In this document: one piece after another, positions 1-8,402 of the stretch
Position numbering within the stretch: position 1 is the stretch's first letter
How the letters are laid out: the number at the start of each line of letters is the position of its first letter
Source of the DNA: Bacteroidales bacterium
GTDB taxonomy: Bacteria; Bacteroidota; Bacteroidia; Bacteroidales; WCHB1-69
Direction: 5' to 3'
NCBI GenBank assembly: GCA_017540505.1
Contig: JAFYAW010000011.1
Location: 1 to 50,996 of the forward strand
Length of the DNA: 50,996 nt
Notes under the pieces: generated by a model
Database searches by the model: none
What the model was told of the DNA's origin: nothing
Seen by the model: the letters and a program-made list of their open reading frames with translations, nothing else
Translations under genes and position numbers: made by a program

Positions 1-1095
1 AAACAATTGATTGCCCGCGCTTGCCAACATCTGTGCTACAACATTTTCATATAAATATCCTAAATTGGCATCAAGCTTGTCCGACAACAGTTTGTCGTAA
101 ATCACATTCTCGGTAAAATCTTTGTCCCAAAAACAGAGTGTTACAAACAAGCCGGTGTCTGCCATGAAAATCTTGTAACGGGACAAATCCTTGTTCAGAG
201 ACATGCCCACATTGGGATCGGTGCAATGGTGGCAGAAAAGAGCGATCTTGCTTTGTTCCAATTCCTGCAGCAGCTCTCCCATCTTTGCTGCCGATTGCTG
301 CCCCACTACAGTATAGGGCTGGTATCGGGAGACCTTGCCACTCAACTGTGCTGGAATATTTTTAAACAAGCGTTCCGCATTACCGGTCGCGTCAATCTTC
401 TGGAAATCTTCAAGGTACAACTGAATAATTCCTCGCTTGGTCTTGTCCACCAAACTCAAGTTGTTAGTCTCCAAATAAGTATTTACAGCCTGTGGCATGC
501 CTCCTACCAACATGTATAGTCTGAAGTCGCGCATATTCAGGCGCACGACGGCATCGCCCAACGACATGCGACTATTATATTGTTGTTCAAACAAGGGTAT
601 CGAGGCCATGTCTCCCAAAGCCCATCTGAACTCTTCATAATCCATAGGATACATGGTTATGCGATCCTCCTCACTCGGTATGGTGATATTCCTTGTGTTC
701 TTGTGAATGCTAATCAGCGACCCTGTCTCGATATAGTCATAGCGGCCATCTTGCACCAAATATTTGATGGCCTGACGAGCTGGAGGGCATTTCTGCACCT
801 CATCGAAGATAATGACGGAATTTCTTTCATAAAGTGTTGTTTTGTAAATCTGCTGCAACAAAAGAAAAATCCTGTCAAGATCCAGGAGTTCGTCCCAAAG
901 CCCGACCACATTCTTGCCAACTTTATTGAAATCTATGAGAATGTACGACTTGTATTCTTTCCTAGCGAACTGTTCTACAATAGTTGACTTTCCCACACGT
1001 CGCGCCCCTTCCACCAAAATTGCAGTCCGGCCATTTTCTGTTGCTTTCCATTCAAGCAACCGCCGGTACGTTTTCCTTTTGAATATCCGCTCCAT
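1..1095 (-). CDS. AAA-family ATPase with DUF4143-type C-terminus, 3' end outside window
   Basis: 365 codons are visible, open to the left edge, so the C-terminus is missing. The translation shows a Walker A motif GARRVGKS (residues about 30-37), a Walker B VIIFDEVQ (about 94-101) and the ETGSL sensor segment (about 123-127). These are the hallmarks of the AAA_14/DUF4143 group of prokaryotic ATPases, which are common and often variable accessory genes in Bacteroidales. The biological role of the group is not established. A well-spaced Bacteroidetes promoter precedes the ATG, which supports the start. The gene stands alone, with its nearest same-strand neighbour more than 300 bases upstream. 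Confidence 0.9.
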   Translation of the reverse strand, partial: MERIFKRKTYRRLLEWKATENGRTAILVEGARRVGKSTIVEQFARKEYKSYILIDFNKVGKNVVGLWDELLDLDRIFLLLQQIYKTTLYERNSVIIFDEVQKCPPARQAIKYLVQDGRYDYIETGSLISIHKNTRNITIPSEEDRITMYPMDYEEFRWALGDMASIPLFEQQYNSRMSLGDAVVRLNMRDFRLYMLVGGMPQAVNTYLETNNLSLVDKTKRGIIQLYLEDFQKIDATGNAERLFKNIPAQLSGKVSRYQPYTVVGQQSAAKMGELLQELEQSKIALFCHHCTDPNVGMSLNKDLSRYKIFMADTGLFVTLCFWDKDFTENVIYDKLLSDKLDANLGYLYENVVAQMLASAGNQLF

Positions 1096-1418
1096 AAAAT
1101 TAGTTTGAAAAACGCTGCAAAAATAATAAAAATATGATGACCCGCAAATTTATATTACGAAAAAATACACTGTCCCGCATTTGTTTAATTGGAAAACCAT
1201 GGCCATCCCCACTTTTTTGAGAGCAACAACAACAACACAAACACCCCTCCGCAATGCCAAACAAAGAAAGCTCACAGCTATGAACCGCAAGTTTTAACAC
1301 ATTATATTCAAAAACTGCGGAGTGGACTTTCCTAAACTTGCGGAATAATTTCAATGTATCTTGCGGAAAATAATTGTATGTGATTAAATTAGGGTCTGCC
1401 GCGCACGTTCCCTTATTG
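1096..1418. other. Intergenic region, 323 bases
   Basis: No credible gene is seen. The left end holds the promoter of the ATPase gene. The right half has two imperfect direct copies of a CTTGCGGAA-plus-AATAATT word about 25 bases apart (around 1335-1375) and a short CAA repeat near 1228-1237. No clear terminator follows the kinase gene, whose stop codon is at the right end. Confidence 0.6.
1118..1148 (-). promoter_or_regulatory. Bacteroidetes-type promoter of the ATPase gene
   Basis: Reading the minus strand, TTTG (1148-1145) is followed after exactly 19 bases by TATTTTTG (1125-1118). This fits the TTTG-N19-TAnnTTTG consensus of the Bacteroidetes primary sigma factor. It lies 22 bases before the ATG. 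Confidence 0.65.
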
Positions 1419-2921
1419 TTACTGAATGGAACTCATTTGCCTTTTCCACTCCTTATACAGCCTCCGCCCCTCTTCCCGGTACTTTTTACTCTGCTCTAAA
1501 ATCGGTTGGTATATTTCGGGCTCTCTAACTTGTTGCTCATTGGGATAATAGGGTATGTCAGGATATTTTTGTGTGTATGATTTTTTCTTCGCCCCAATTT
1601 GGTCGGTGGCATAGTTGAAGAAACTGTTCCGCTTGGATTTAGGCAATTGACGCCGAATCTGGCATTCGCGAATCTTTGCCTTGTACTCGGCAATGTATAT
1701 CAGATCGCGCAGAATATTGGAGGTTTTCACCTCATCGCTTTTCACATACAAATCCACCAGCTTGAACATACTGTCAATGGTGAATTTGAAGTTATATATC
1801 GCATTGTCAAGCGATTCTTGTTCCTGATTCTCTTTCTGTTTTATAGTGTTCAAGATGGAATCAGTGCGTTGTCGTCGCGCCACCACGGCCTGAGGATCCT
1901 CGGAGCTTGATACAGTCGTCAACGGTTTGTCTTTGAGATACGTCCCGCTGCTGTTGTCTTCGTAAGCGTGTGATGATGTGCGATTATGTGCAGATTCAGC
2001 TGCTTGCGTCCGGGTTGGTTCCGCCAGAAAAACGGTGTCTCGGACAGAAGAAGGCGATTCCACCGACGGTTGCATAGGTTCTGTTGTTTCGCCCTTCGAA
2101 AAGTGAAGCAGCGAAAAGACGGATAATACAGCAATAACGGCCATCGCGGCCATTCCCCACGGTATAACTCTCCGCCATTTGCGGCAGCTTGCCATCGCCG
2201 CCGCCACCTCCTCTGCCGAGGCATACCGCTTCTCTCTCCTTGGCTGCAGGCATTTGCGGACTACACGCCCGTACCGATTCGGAATCAACTGCTTCAGAAT
2301 CAACCCGAAGGCGTAAAGGTCGGCGCGGTTATCAACTTCCCCGCCCGACAGCTGCTCCGGCGCGGCGTAGGCTTTCGTGAAGGCCGGTTCCTTGAGCACA
2401 GCGTAACGGTCGCTGTCCGACAACCCGAAGTCTATCAGTTTGACACGGTTGCCGTTGTAAGTTACCAAAACGTTGGATGGTTTGAGGTCGCGGTGTATGA
2501 TCTGCTTCCCATGGCAGTAGCCAATGGCCTCCAATAGCTGCCGCGCCACCGACTCGCGGACGGACTGCGTCGGGTTTTCCGTCAAAAACTCCTTCAACGT
2601 ACGCCCATCCACATATTCCATCACGATGCTATTACCCGCCACCGAATCCACCTCTTTGCTATAGACCCGCACGATGTTCGGATGGTTGAGCTGCATCATC
2701 AGGTCGAACTCTTTCTCAAGCATCCCTTGATACACAGGATCGTTGGCGACCTCAGACTTCAATGTTTTCAAGGTGAACCATTGACCGCTGCGCTGCGCCT
2801 TGAACAACCGGCAATAGCCTCGAGAGGGCAGTTCAAGGAATTCGGAGAACCGCCCCGAAACAACGTATCCGGAGGACGGAACGAACCCGGAGGTGGATAT
2901 GTCGTCGGGATTTTCAAACAT
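1419..2921 (-). CDS. Membrane-anchored serine/threonine protein kinase
   Basis: 500 residues. The Hanks-type kinase domain occupies about residues 25-245: the ATP-binding lysine in FTLKTLK (about 52), catalytic HRDLKPSN (about 143-150), DFGLSD (164-169) and APEQ (187-190). A single membrane segment at about 253-274 is followed by a roughly 225-residue Ser/Thr-, Lys- and Gln-rich region with no recognised domain, probably extracytoplasmic. The reading frame stays open 146 codons further upstream, but that stretch runs across the divergent gene and its promoter, so the ATG before FENPDD is chosen. A TATTTTTG box ends only five bases before this ATG, suggesting a leaderless or nearly leaderless transcript. 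The substrate is unknown; the divergent HTH-like protein is a candidate partner. Confidence 0.9.
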   Translation of the reverse strand: MFENPDDISTSGFVPSSGYVVSGRFSEFLELPSRGYCRLFKAQRSGQWFTLKTLKSEVANDPVYQGMLEKEFDLMMQLNHPNIVRVYSKEVDSVAGNSIVMEYVDGRTLKEFLTENPTQSVRESVARQLLEAIGYCHGKQIIHRDLKPSNVLVTYNGNRVKLIDFGLSDSDRYAVLKEPAFTKAYAAPEQLSGGEVDNRADLYAFGLILKQLIPNRYGRVVRKCLQPRREKRYASAEEVAAAMASCRKWRRVIPWGMAAMAVIAVLSVFSLLHFSKGETTEPMQPSVESPSSVRDTVFLAEPTRTQAAESAHNRTSSHAYEDNSSGTYLKDKPLTTVSSSEDPQAVVARRQRTDSILNTIKQKENQEQESLDNAIYNFKFTIDSMFKLVDLYVKSDEVKTSNILRDLIYIAEYKAKIRECQIRRQLPKSKRNSFFNYATDQIGAKKKSYTQKYPDIPYYPNEQQVREPEIYQPILEQSKKYREEGRRLYKEWKRQMSSIQ

Positions 2922-2925
2922 GCGG

Positions 2926-2933
2926 CAAAAATA
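2926..2933 (-). promoter_or_regulatory. Candidate -7 box of the kinase gene
   Basis: TATTTTTG on the minus strand, ending five bases before the kinase ATG. No clear -33 TTTG was found at the usual distance. If real, transcription starts at or within a few bases of the start codon. Confidence 0.4.
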
Positions 2934-3043
2934 GCATTTTTGGCTATAGGTTTTAGCTTCAGACCCTATAGGCTTGTTGATGGTCAACCATCGAATGCAA
3001 AAAGAACCGAACAAGAACCTGCCCCGCATATCCGAATGTTTGC

Positions 3044-3051
3044 TATTTTTG
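3044..3051 (+). promoter_or_regulatory. Candidate -7 box of the HTH-like gene
   Basis: TATTTTTG on the plus strand, 20 bases before the ATG at 3072. It mirrors the box of the divergent kinase gene, so the 150-base region between the two genes works as a divergent promoter. Confidence 0.45.
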
Positions 3052-3071
3052 CGCCCGCAATTTGAAAGAAC

Positions 3072-3641
3072 ATGCCTGTTAACCTGCAACATATCACCCT
3101 GCTGCGCCAACTCGTGGAGGAGTCGGCGGATCACCGTATTGAAACCTCCAACGACTTCATCTTCCTGTCGGGAGAGATCCGGGGACGGCTGAATGAGAAC
3201 CTCAGCGTCTCCACACTGAAGCGGCTCTGGGGCTATGTGGATGGCTACGCCTCGGTGCGCCCAAGCACCCTCGACATTCTCGCCCGCTTCACCGGTTTCC
3301 CCGACTGGGAGACCTTCGTGTCGGACTACTGCGAAGTGGAGGGCGTGCAATCGTCGCATCGCGTGGTGGGGAAGTCGCTCTACGCCAAAGACCTGAACAT
3401 CGGCGCTCAGATGAAAATTGCATGGAACCCCAACCGCCGTTGTACTCTCAAATACTTGGGAAACAGCTTGTTTGAGGTAACAGAATCCGTAAATGCCAAG
3501 CTGAAAGCGGGAGACCGCTTCCTCTGCCAGCGATTCACACTGAACCAGCCGCTGTATGTGGAATTGCTGACCAAAGACGGCAACACGGAACTGTTCGTGA
3601 TGGGCAACAAGGGAGGTCTGACAAAAATATCCAAAACATAA
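3072..3641 (+). CDS. Helix-turn-helix-like protein divergent from the kinase
   Basis: 189 residues, no signal peptide or membrane segment. Residues about 45-82 carry a pattern (STLKRLWGY, then a serine/arginine-rich linker, TLDILARF and PDWETF) that recurs in Bacteroidetes proteins and resembles a small helical DNA-binding fold. The second half (about 105-189) looks like a small beta domain with alternating hydrophobic residues and a KAGDRF turn. Such proteins are normally annotated as hypothetical. Head-to-head arrangement with a Ser/Thr kinase suggests a regulatory pair, but this is inference. Confidence 0.8.
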   Translation: MPVNLQHITLLRQLVEESADHRIETSNDFIFLSGEIRGRLNENLSVSTLKRLWGYVDGYASVRPSTLDILARFTGFPDWETFVSDYCEVEGVQSSHRVVGKSLYAKDLNIGAQMKIAWNPNRRCTLKYLGNSLFEVTESVNAKLKAGDRFLCQRFTLNQPLYVELLTKDGNTELFVMGNKGGLTKISKT

Positions 3642-3713
3642 TAGTCCTCCTCTATTGTCACTTCATTGTAATATAGGATTAACCAGTATTTTTCAGAGCA
3701 AATGTTAGTCCAC

Positions 3714-3749
3714 AAAAAAAAGCACTCACAAATTGCTTTGCAAGTGCTT
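3714..3749 (-). terminator. Rho-independent terminator of tRNA-Asn
   Basis: Minus-strand AGCACT...AGTGCT hairpin (outer stem six pairs) followed directly by a run of eight T. It lies 12 bases beyond the tRNA 3' end. Confidence 0.75.
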
Positions 3750-3760
3750 CATTTTCTTTG

Positions 3761-3834
3761 CGCTCCCTCAAGGACTTGAACCTTGGACCCTCTGATTAAC
3801 AGTCAGATGCTCTAACCAACTGAGCTAAGGAAGC
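3761..3834 (-). tRNA. tRNA-Asn (anticodon GTT)
   Basis: A full cloverleaf can be folded. The acceptor stem is GCTTCCT/AGGGAGC (one T-G pair), followed by the GCTC D stem, a five-pair anticodon stem TCTGA/TCAGA around the loop CTGTTAA, and a T arm with TTCAAGT in the loop. The anticodon is GTT. The discriminator base is G and the 3' CCA is not encoded. A terminator hairpin follows. Confidence 0.95.
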
Positions 3835-3911
3835 GGATCGTTAGCGGCTTTCGTTAACGGCGGCAAAAATACATTTTTTTTCAATATGCGCACCACCCCG
3901 AAAAAAATTTT

Positions 3912-3919
3912 TACCTTTG
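3912..3919 (+). promoter_or_regulatory. Candidate -7 box of the YitT-family gene
   Basis: TACCTTTG fits TAnnTTTG. The leader to the ATG at 3985 would be about 60 bases and is AT-rich. The upstream -33 element is weak. Confidence 0.35.
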
Positions 3920-3984
3920 CCGCTGATTTGAGCAGATGATTTATAATATATAATTGATAATCAACAATATAAAATTCCAATAAG

Positions 3985-4851
3985 ATGAAGTTGACTTTCA
4001 AAGACGTGCTAAAAGAGGCCAAAAACTATTTCTTTATCACTGTCGGTTTGGCGATTTTTGTGCTGGGATGGGCCGCATTTATGACACCCTACGAGGTTAC
4101 GGGCGGCGGCGTGGCAGGTATCGCGTCTATCCTGTTCTTCGCTACTGGAATTCCGATTGGCTTTACAACGTTTGCCCTCAATGCTATCCTCATCGCCATC
4201 GCCTGGAAGGTGCTTGGACCCAAATTCTGCATCAACTCCTTGATTTGTACCATTATAATTTCCGTGTTCTTCTATATCGGTCAGCGCATTTTCACGCAAC
4301 CGATTGTGGATGACATGTTCATGAGCGTCATTATAGGTGCCTCGTTAGGCGCGCTGGGTGCCGGCATTTCCATCAACTGGGGCGGCAACACCGGCGGCCT
4401 CGATATCATCGCCCTGATGGTGGGGAAATACCGCAACATCTCATACGGGAAAATCAACATGATGTGCAACCTCCTCATCGTGGGTTCTTCGTTTTTCATC
4501 CTGCACGATGTGCAGCGACTGGTCTATAGTTTTGTGGTGCTCTTTGTGAGTATGCTGGTGGCCGACACTGTAATCGACGGTTTCCATCAGACCTATCAGT
4601 TTATGGTCTTTTCAAAAAAGAACGATGAAATCTCCCGACGGATCAATCAGGAGCTGCACCGGGGCGCCACCTTCCTCAAAGGCTACGGTTCCTACAATCG
4701 GCAGGAGAGCGACGTGCTGCTCATCATCGCCCACCGCAGCGACAAGGTACGCGTCACCCGCATCATCAAGGATATTGACGACACCGCATTCGTCACCATC
4801 ACCAAAACCTCCAGCGTGTTCGGGAAGAACTTCGATACGCTGAAGTTGTGA
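3985..4851 (+). CDS. YitT family membrane protein (DUF161/DUF2179)
   Basis: 288 residues. The first 200 or so contain five or six hydrophobic segments, with glycine-rich turns such as TGGGVAGIA near residue 39 and the GGNTGGLDIIA motif near residue 130 that typify YitT proteins. The soluble tail (about 210-288) matches the DUF2179 domain with its ending of paired beta strands. Family length is usual. YitT proteins are inner-membrane proteins of unproven transport function. The gene converges on lpxH with 37 bases between them. Confidence 0.9.
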   Translation: MKLTFKDVLKEAKNYFFITVGLAIFVLGWAAFMTPYEVTGGGVAGIASILFFATGIPIGFTTFALNAILIAIAWKVLGPKFCINSLICTIIISVFFYIGQRIFTQPIVDDMFMSVIIGASLGALGAGISINWGGNTGGLDIIALMVGKYRNISYGKINMMCNLLIVGSSFFILHDVQRLVYSFVVLFVSMLVADTVIDGFHQTYQFMVFSKKNDEISRRINQELHRGATFLKGYGSYNRQESDVLLIIAHRSDKVRVTRIIKDIDDTAFVTITKTSSVFGKNFDTLKL

Positions 4852-4888
4852 TATTGGCAATATCTGCCAACGGCCAGTATTCAATAGC

Positions 4889-5692
4889 CTACTGGTCAAT
4901 TACATCCGTTTGTTTTTTGTGGTAAAACAACAACTCCGGCGTTTGTTCCGTGAACATCACATAGCTGAAGTTATCCTGCCAGTCGCCAGTGTTGATGTAT
5001 GTGGACGTGTCGGTCAGCTTGTACGTGACTGGGATGTGACGGTGCGCAAAGATAAAATAGTCCACTGGCTCAGACTCCAAGACGGAACGCGCATAGCGTA
5101 CCTGCGGCTCGTCCTCGCGGGCGAAGACGAGGTTTTCAGGCTTATGGGAACGGCGGCTTTTCTGCGAGCAGGAACGGGCGATGGAAAAGGCGTGATGAGG
5201 ATGCAACGCACTGTATAGCACCTGGTTGGGCCTGAATCCGAATATCGCCTTGATGATACGGTAGCCAAACTGCTTCCCGCCAAGGCCGTCGCCGTGGCCC
5301 ACCAGACATCGTTTCCCGTTCAGGACGAATGCCTGCGGACGTTTGAAAACCTTGCATCCGAACGACTGCTGGAAGTAGTCGCGCACCCACATGTCGTGGT
5401 TGCCGGTGAAATAGTAAATCTCCACGCCCGACTGATGCAGGTCGTAGAGTGTGTTAAAAAGTCTGAAATAGCCTTTGGGTACCACATCGCGATACTCGAA
5501 CCAGAAATCAAACATGTCACCTAAGAGAAACAGATGCTGTATCTGCTCCCTATGTTTTTCCAAGAAACGGATAAGCAGTTCCTCCCGTTCCCGACTTGTT
5601 TCGTTTTCAGGCACATGAAAATGCGCATCCGACAGGAAGCAGGCGGATCCTTGCAGGGTGATTGGCTGGGTGAAAAGGCGTTTTTCCGACAT
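4889..5692 (-). CDS. lpxH: UDP-2,3-diacylglucosamine diphosphatase (LpxH-like)
   Basis: 267 residues of the calcineurin-like metallophosphatase fold. The metal-binding motifs are all present: SDAHFH (about 21-26), GDMFD (58-62), GNHD (97-100), GHGD (132-135) and FAHRH near residue 217. LpxH removes UMP from UDP-2,3-diacylglucosamine to give lipid X, the fourth step of lipid A synthesis, at the inner face of the membrane. It lies nine bases after the GT9 gene, so the two are probably co-transcribed. Other UDP-sugar diphosphatase-like members of this fold cannot be excluded. Confidence 0.88.
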   Translation of the reverse strand: MSEKRLFTQPITLQGSACFLSDAHFHVPENETSREREELLIRFLEKHREQIQHLFLLGDMFDFWFEYRDVVPKGYFRLFNTLYDLHQSGVEIYYFTGNHDMWVRDYFQQSFGCKVFKRPQAFVLNGKRCLVGHGDGLGGKQFGYRIIKAIFGFRPNQVLYSALHPHHAFSIARSCSQKSRRSHKPENLVFAREDEPQVRYARSVLESEPVDYFIFAHRHIPVTYKLTDTSTYINTGDWQDNFSYVMFTEQTPELLFYHKKQTDVIDQ

Positions 5693-5701
5693 ACAACTAT
5701 C

Positions 5702-6712
5702 TTAAAATCTGTTAACCCAATCGGCCACCTCTACGGCGGGGATGTTGTTCATACATTTGAAATGTTTGCGCGGGCAGCGTTGGTATCCCAGCTTAGAGCA
5801 AGGACGGCAGTGCAGCGGGCACACCTCGAAATTGCGGAACAGTTCCCGCTGTCCGGGCATATAGGGATACATCCCGAATTCGGGGATGGTGTTGCCCCAT
5901 AGGACGGCAGTCGGTTTGTGCAACGCCGCCGCAATGTGCATGAGGCCCGTATCGCCAGTGATGACGCAATCGGCCTGGTCCAGAATGGAACACGACTGAT
6001 ACAGAGAGTATTTCCCGCATCCGTTGTGGGCACGACCGCCCAACGCGGCCACCACCTCCTCCCCCTCGTTGATGACATCCTTGCCGCCAAGCAACATGAT
6101 GGGCTTATGGAGGATACTGCCAATCTCCACCACTTTGGAAACCGGGATACGCTTGGTGGCATGTTGTCCGCCCAGCACCACCGCCACAAAGCCGTCCTCG
6201 AAAACCATCGGCAAGTCGTCTTCGTCAAAGGCGGCGTTTTCCGGCACATGAAACTCCAACCCCTTGTGGTCGTTCAACACCCCCAAATCCAAGACCGCAT
6301 CAAAGTAACGGTCCACAATATGCACGTCCGGAAGGAAATTCAACTTCAGACAGACGCAAAGCCACTTGCGGAAATTGTACTTCGGGAACGTAGTATGGGG
6401 CACCTTCAAGCGGCGCACCACCTGTCTGGATCGATGGCTCTTCTGCAAATCCACCACCACTTGGAACTGCTCCTCCTTCAGCTCCTTCATGAGAGCGGAA
6501 AGATTGTCCGGGGTGTAGAAATGAATCTTGTCAATGTGGGGGTTCGAGGCGACGACAAGCTCGTTCGCCTTCTTGGTCAGAAAATGCAATTCCACATCCT
6601 GCAACTGTTCTTTGATTGCCCGGATGACGGGTGTGGTCAACACAATATCGCCGATGGAGCTCAGGCGGATGACCAGGATTTTCATTTTCGACGGGGGTTG
6701 TTTTTCATCCAT
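5702..6712 (-). CDS. Glycosyltransferase family 9 (heptosyltransferase-like)
   Basis: 336 residues with a GT-B fold. The N-terminal MKILVIRLSSIGDIVLTTP is the family signature. The C-terminal half has GDTGLMHIAAAL and a TAVLWG segment, matching the nucleotide-sugar-binding region of ADP-heptose:LPS heptosyltransferases. The likely role is adding a sugar to the lipopolysaccharide inner core. Translation may instead start nine codons later at MKILVI (position 6685), which is where family members usually begin. Next to lpxH, this fits a lipid A/core gene pair. Confidence 0.88.
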   Translation of the reverse strand: MDEKQPPSKMKILVIRLSSIGDIVLTTPVIRAIKEQLQDVELHFLTKKANELVVASNPHIDKIHFYTPDNLSALMKELKEEQFQVVVDLQKSHRSRQVVRRLKVPHTTFPKYNFRKWLCVCLKLNFLPDVHIVDRYFDAVLDLGVLNDHKGLEFHVPENAAFDEDDLPMVFEDGFVAVVLGGQHATKRIPVSKVVEIGSILHKPIMLLGGKDVINEGEEVVAALGGRAHNGCGKYSLYQSCSILDQADCVITGDTGLMHIAAALHKPTAVLWGNTIPEFGMYPYMPGQRELFRNFEVCPLHCRPCSKLGYQRCPRKHFKCMNNIPAVEVADWVNRF

Positions 6713-6740
6713 TGCTATGGTTGTTATAAATTATTATTGA

Positions 6741-7874
6741 TTATTTTTCGGTATTCTGGTAATGATTGTCCACGGGGGTTCCGTAGATGCGCAGCAGATA
6801 GTGCATCATCTTCTCGCGCGACACATCCTGCATCACCGCCTTGCGGTTCAGATATTGAACAAACTGCTCTTTCTGCTCCGGCGTATAGAAACCGGCATAC
6901 CGCTCGGACTGGTGCATCAAATCGTTGGCTATATAATTGTTCGGGTATAAATGATAATTCTGGTAAATTTGCTTGTCAATAAGCTGGCAAACATGATAAA
7001 GCTTATCGTTATTGTTCAACTCAGCCGGAATATCCTCCAATTCCTCTTGAATGGGTGTGCCGATAATCATGGTGATATGTCCTTTTGGGGAGAAAATGCC
7101 CGTCTTGATGCTCTCAAAATCCTCGCCGGGCTGTTTGTGGTAAGGGCCGTTTTCGCTCAAAGCCATCTCGCGGGCCTTGAGTCGGTCGCAGGGCTCGTAC
7201 TCGTATGAGATCGCCAACGGGGTGATATTCATCTTCTTTATGGTCGGTATCAGTTCCTTCTCATAACCCATCGTCAACATCTTGAGCAATCCCTGCTTCG
7301 TGAGGTCATGCCCGTCTTTGGTGCGTCCGTCGCGCTGGGCAATCCACACGGACTCGTGCTCCTCAAAGAGGCTTTTTTGGATATAGGCGGCCAGCTGGTG
7401 CGAGTTGGCCAGCTTCTCGCGGAGCGTGCCCGACCGTTTCACCAATATCATCTTGTTGAGGCGGGCTACATCCCCCAAAACAGGGGTGTTAATCAGGTTG
7501 TCGCCCACAGCTATTTTGGAGGTTTTCCGTTTTTCAATAAAAAAATAGAATTCCAGCATGGCCGGGTCAAACGTGATGTCGCGGTGGTTGCCGATGTAGA
7601 GGCATGCTTTGTCGGGCGGGGTGTTCTCCATACCCGAGAAAGTGTATCCGGTTGTGCTTTGGGAAACGAAGACATCAATCCAGCGGCGGATGAAACTGGC
7701 TTGGATTTCATCGATACTATGATAATGGTCGAAATCCTTTCGGAAATCCTCTATGGTGTAATCCGGCAGGCACTTCCGCATGGCGTCCTGGAAGCGCGGG
7801 TCGTCCATCAGCCGCCGATACGCTTCTGGGGCTTCATCATCATAATAGGGTCTGATATCGTCAAACGAATCCAT
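6741..7874 (-). CDS. 1-acylglycerol-3-phosphate acyltransferase-like protein (PlsC superfamily)
   Basis: 377 residues from the ATG before DSFDDIRPYY; an ATG 11 codons upstream lies inside the promoter and aroK and is less likely. The acyltransferase block reads NHRDITFD (His-x5-Asp rather than the classic His-x4-Asp), followed by KRSGTLREKL and WIAQRDGRTKDG, which correspond to the PlsC substrate and acyl-acceptor motifs. The protein is longer than PlsC (about 240 residues) and resembles large acyltransferases common in Bacteroidetes. Probable role: phospholipid or other membrane lipid acylation. The acceptor is not known. Confidence 0.8.
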   Translation of the reverse strand: MDSFDDIRPYYDDEAPEAYRRLMDDPRFQDAMRKCLPDYTIEDFRKDFDHYHSIDEIQASFIRRWIDVFVSQSTTGYTFSGMENTPPDKACLYIGNHRDITFDPAMLEFYFFIEKRKTSKIAVGDNLINTPVLGDVARLNKMILVKRSGTLREKLANSHQLAAYIQKSLFEEHESVWIAQRDGRTKDGHDLTKQGLLKMLTMGYEKELIPTIKKMNITPLAISYEYEPCDRLKAREMALSENGPYHKQPGEDFESIKTGIFSPKGHITMIIGTPIQEELEDIPAELNNNDKLYHVCQLIDKQIYQNYHLYPNNYIANDLMHQSERYAGFYTPEQKEQFVQYLNRKAVMQDVSREKMMHYLLRIYGTPVDNHYQNTEK

Positions 7875-7887
7875 TATACAATATATA

Positions 7888-8400
7888 TTAGAGTTGCAAA
7901 GATACAATTTTATTGACTAACTGTTCCACGTCCAAACTGTCAGCTTTCACTGTCATTTTTGCTTGTCGGTAATAGGGCTCGCGTTCTTGCAGGGTCCGAT
8001 GGATGTATTCGCGCAGGGCGTCATCGTCCAGGGTTTGCAGGAGCGGACGCACCTTGTTGCTGTTGCGGAGCCGCTGGAAAAGAACCTCTTCCGGCTGTTC
8101 CAGATAGATGGAGGTGGCGGCCGCGTTGATTTGCTGCATGGCATCCCCAAAACAGGGCGCGCCGCCGCCGGTGGCAATCAGCACATCCGTCAGTGACAGG
8201 GTTTCCGTCAGCGTCTCATACTCGCATTTCCGAAAAGCAGGTTCCCCATACTTTTGGAAAAGATGGGGAACCGAGATATGGTAACGCTCTTCCACTCTTG
8301 CGTCCAGGTCCACGAAAGCGAGATGCAGCCTTTCGGCTAAATTCCTGCCCAACGTGGTCTTGCCCGCGCCGGGGAAACCTACAATCACCACCGTGGCCAT
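7888..8400 (-). CDS. aroK: Shikimate kinase
   Basis: 170 residues, normal for the family. Walker A GFPGAGKT (about 8-15), the shikimate-binding DLDARVE (about 31-37), GGGAP near residue 80 and a lid-type RxxxR segment near 115 are visible. It phosphorylates shikimate at the 3-hydroxyl in chorismate synthesis. The frame is open upstream through elbB, but the Met immediately before ATVVIVGF is the family start. It lies two bases after elbB, so the two are co-transcribed. Confidence 0.93.
   Translation of the reverse strand: MATVVIVGFPGAGKTTLGRNLAERLHLAFVDLDARVEERYHISVPHLFQKYGEPAFRKCEYETLTETLSLTDVLIATGGGAPCFGDAMQQINAAATSIYLEQPEEVLFQRLRNSNKVRPLLQTLDDDALREYIHRTLQEREPYYRQAKMTVKADSLDVEQLVNKIVSLQL
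7897..7904 (-). promoter_or_regulatory. Candidate -7 box of the acyltransferase gene inside the end of aroK
   Basis: TATCTTTG on the minus strand, a perfect TAnnTTTG, lies within the last codons of aroK and 22 bases before the acyltransferase ATG. No convincing -33 partner at 19-21 bases. Confidence 0.4.
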
Positions 8401-8402
8401 CG

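Noticed and set aside
2922-3359. A 146-codon upstream extension of the kinase reading frame
   Set aside because: It covers the promoter and the 5' half of the divergent HTH-like gene, and its translation has no kinase-family features. The protein is better started at 2921.
4854-4895. Two small inverted repeats between the convergent YitT and lpxH genes
   Set aside because: TTGGCA/TGCCAA and CCAGTA/TACTGG could fold, but stems are only six pairs and no T run follows on either strand, so I do not call a terminator.
5918-6982. A long plus-strand open frame antisense to the GT9 and acyltransferase genes
   Set aside because: It is a shadow of well-supported minus-strand genes, crosses a gene boundary and has no recognisable domain.
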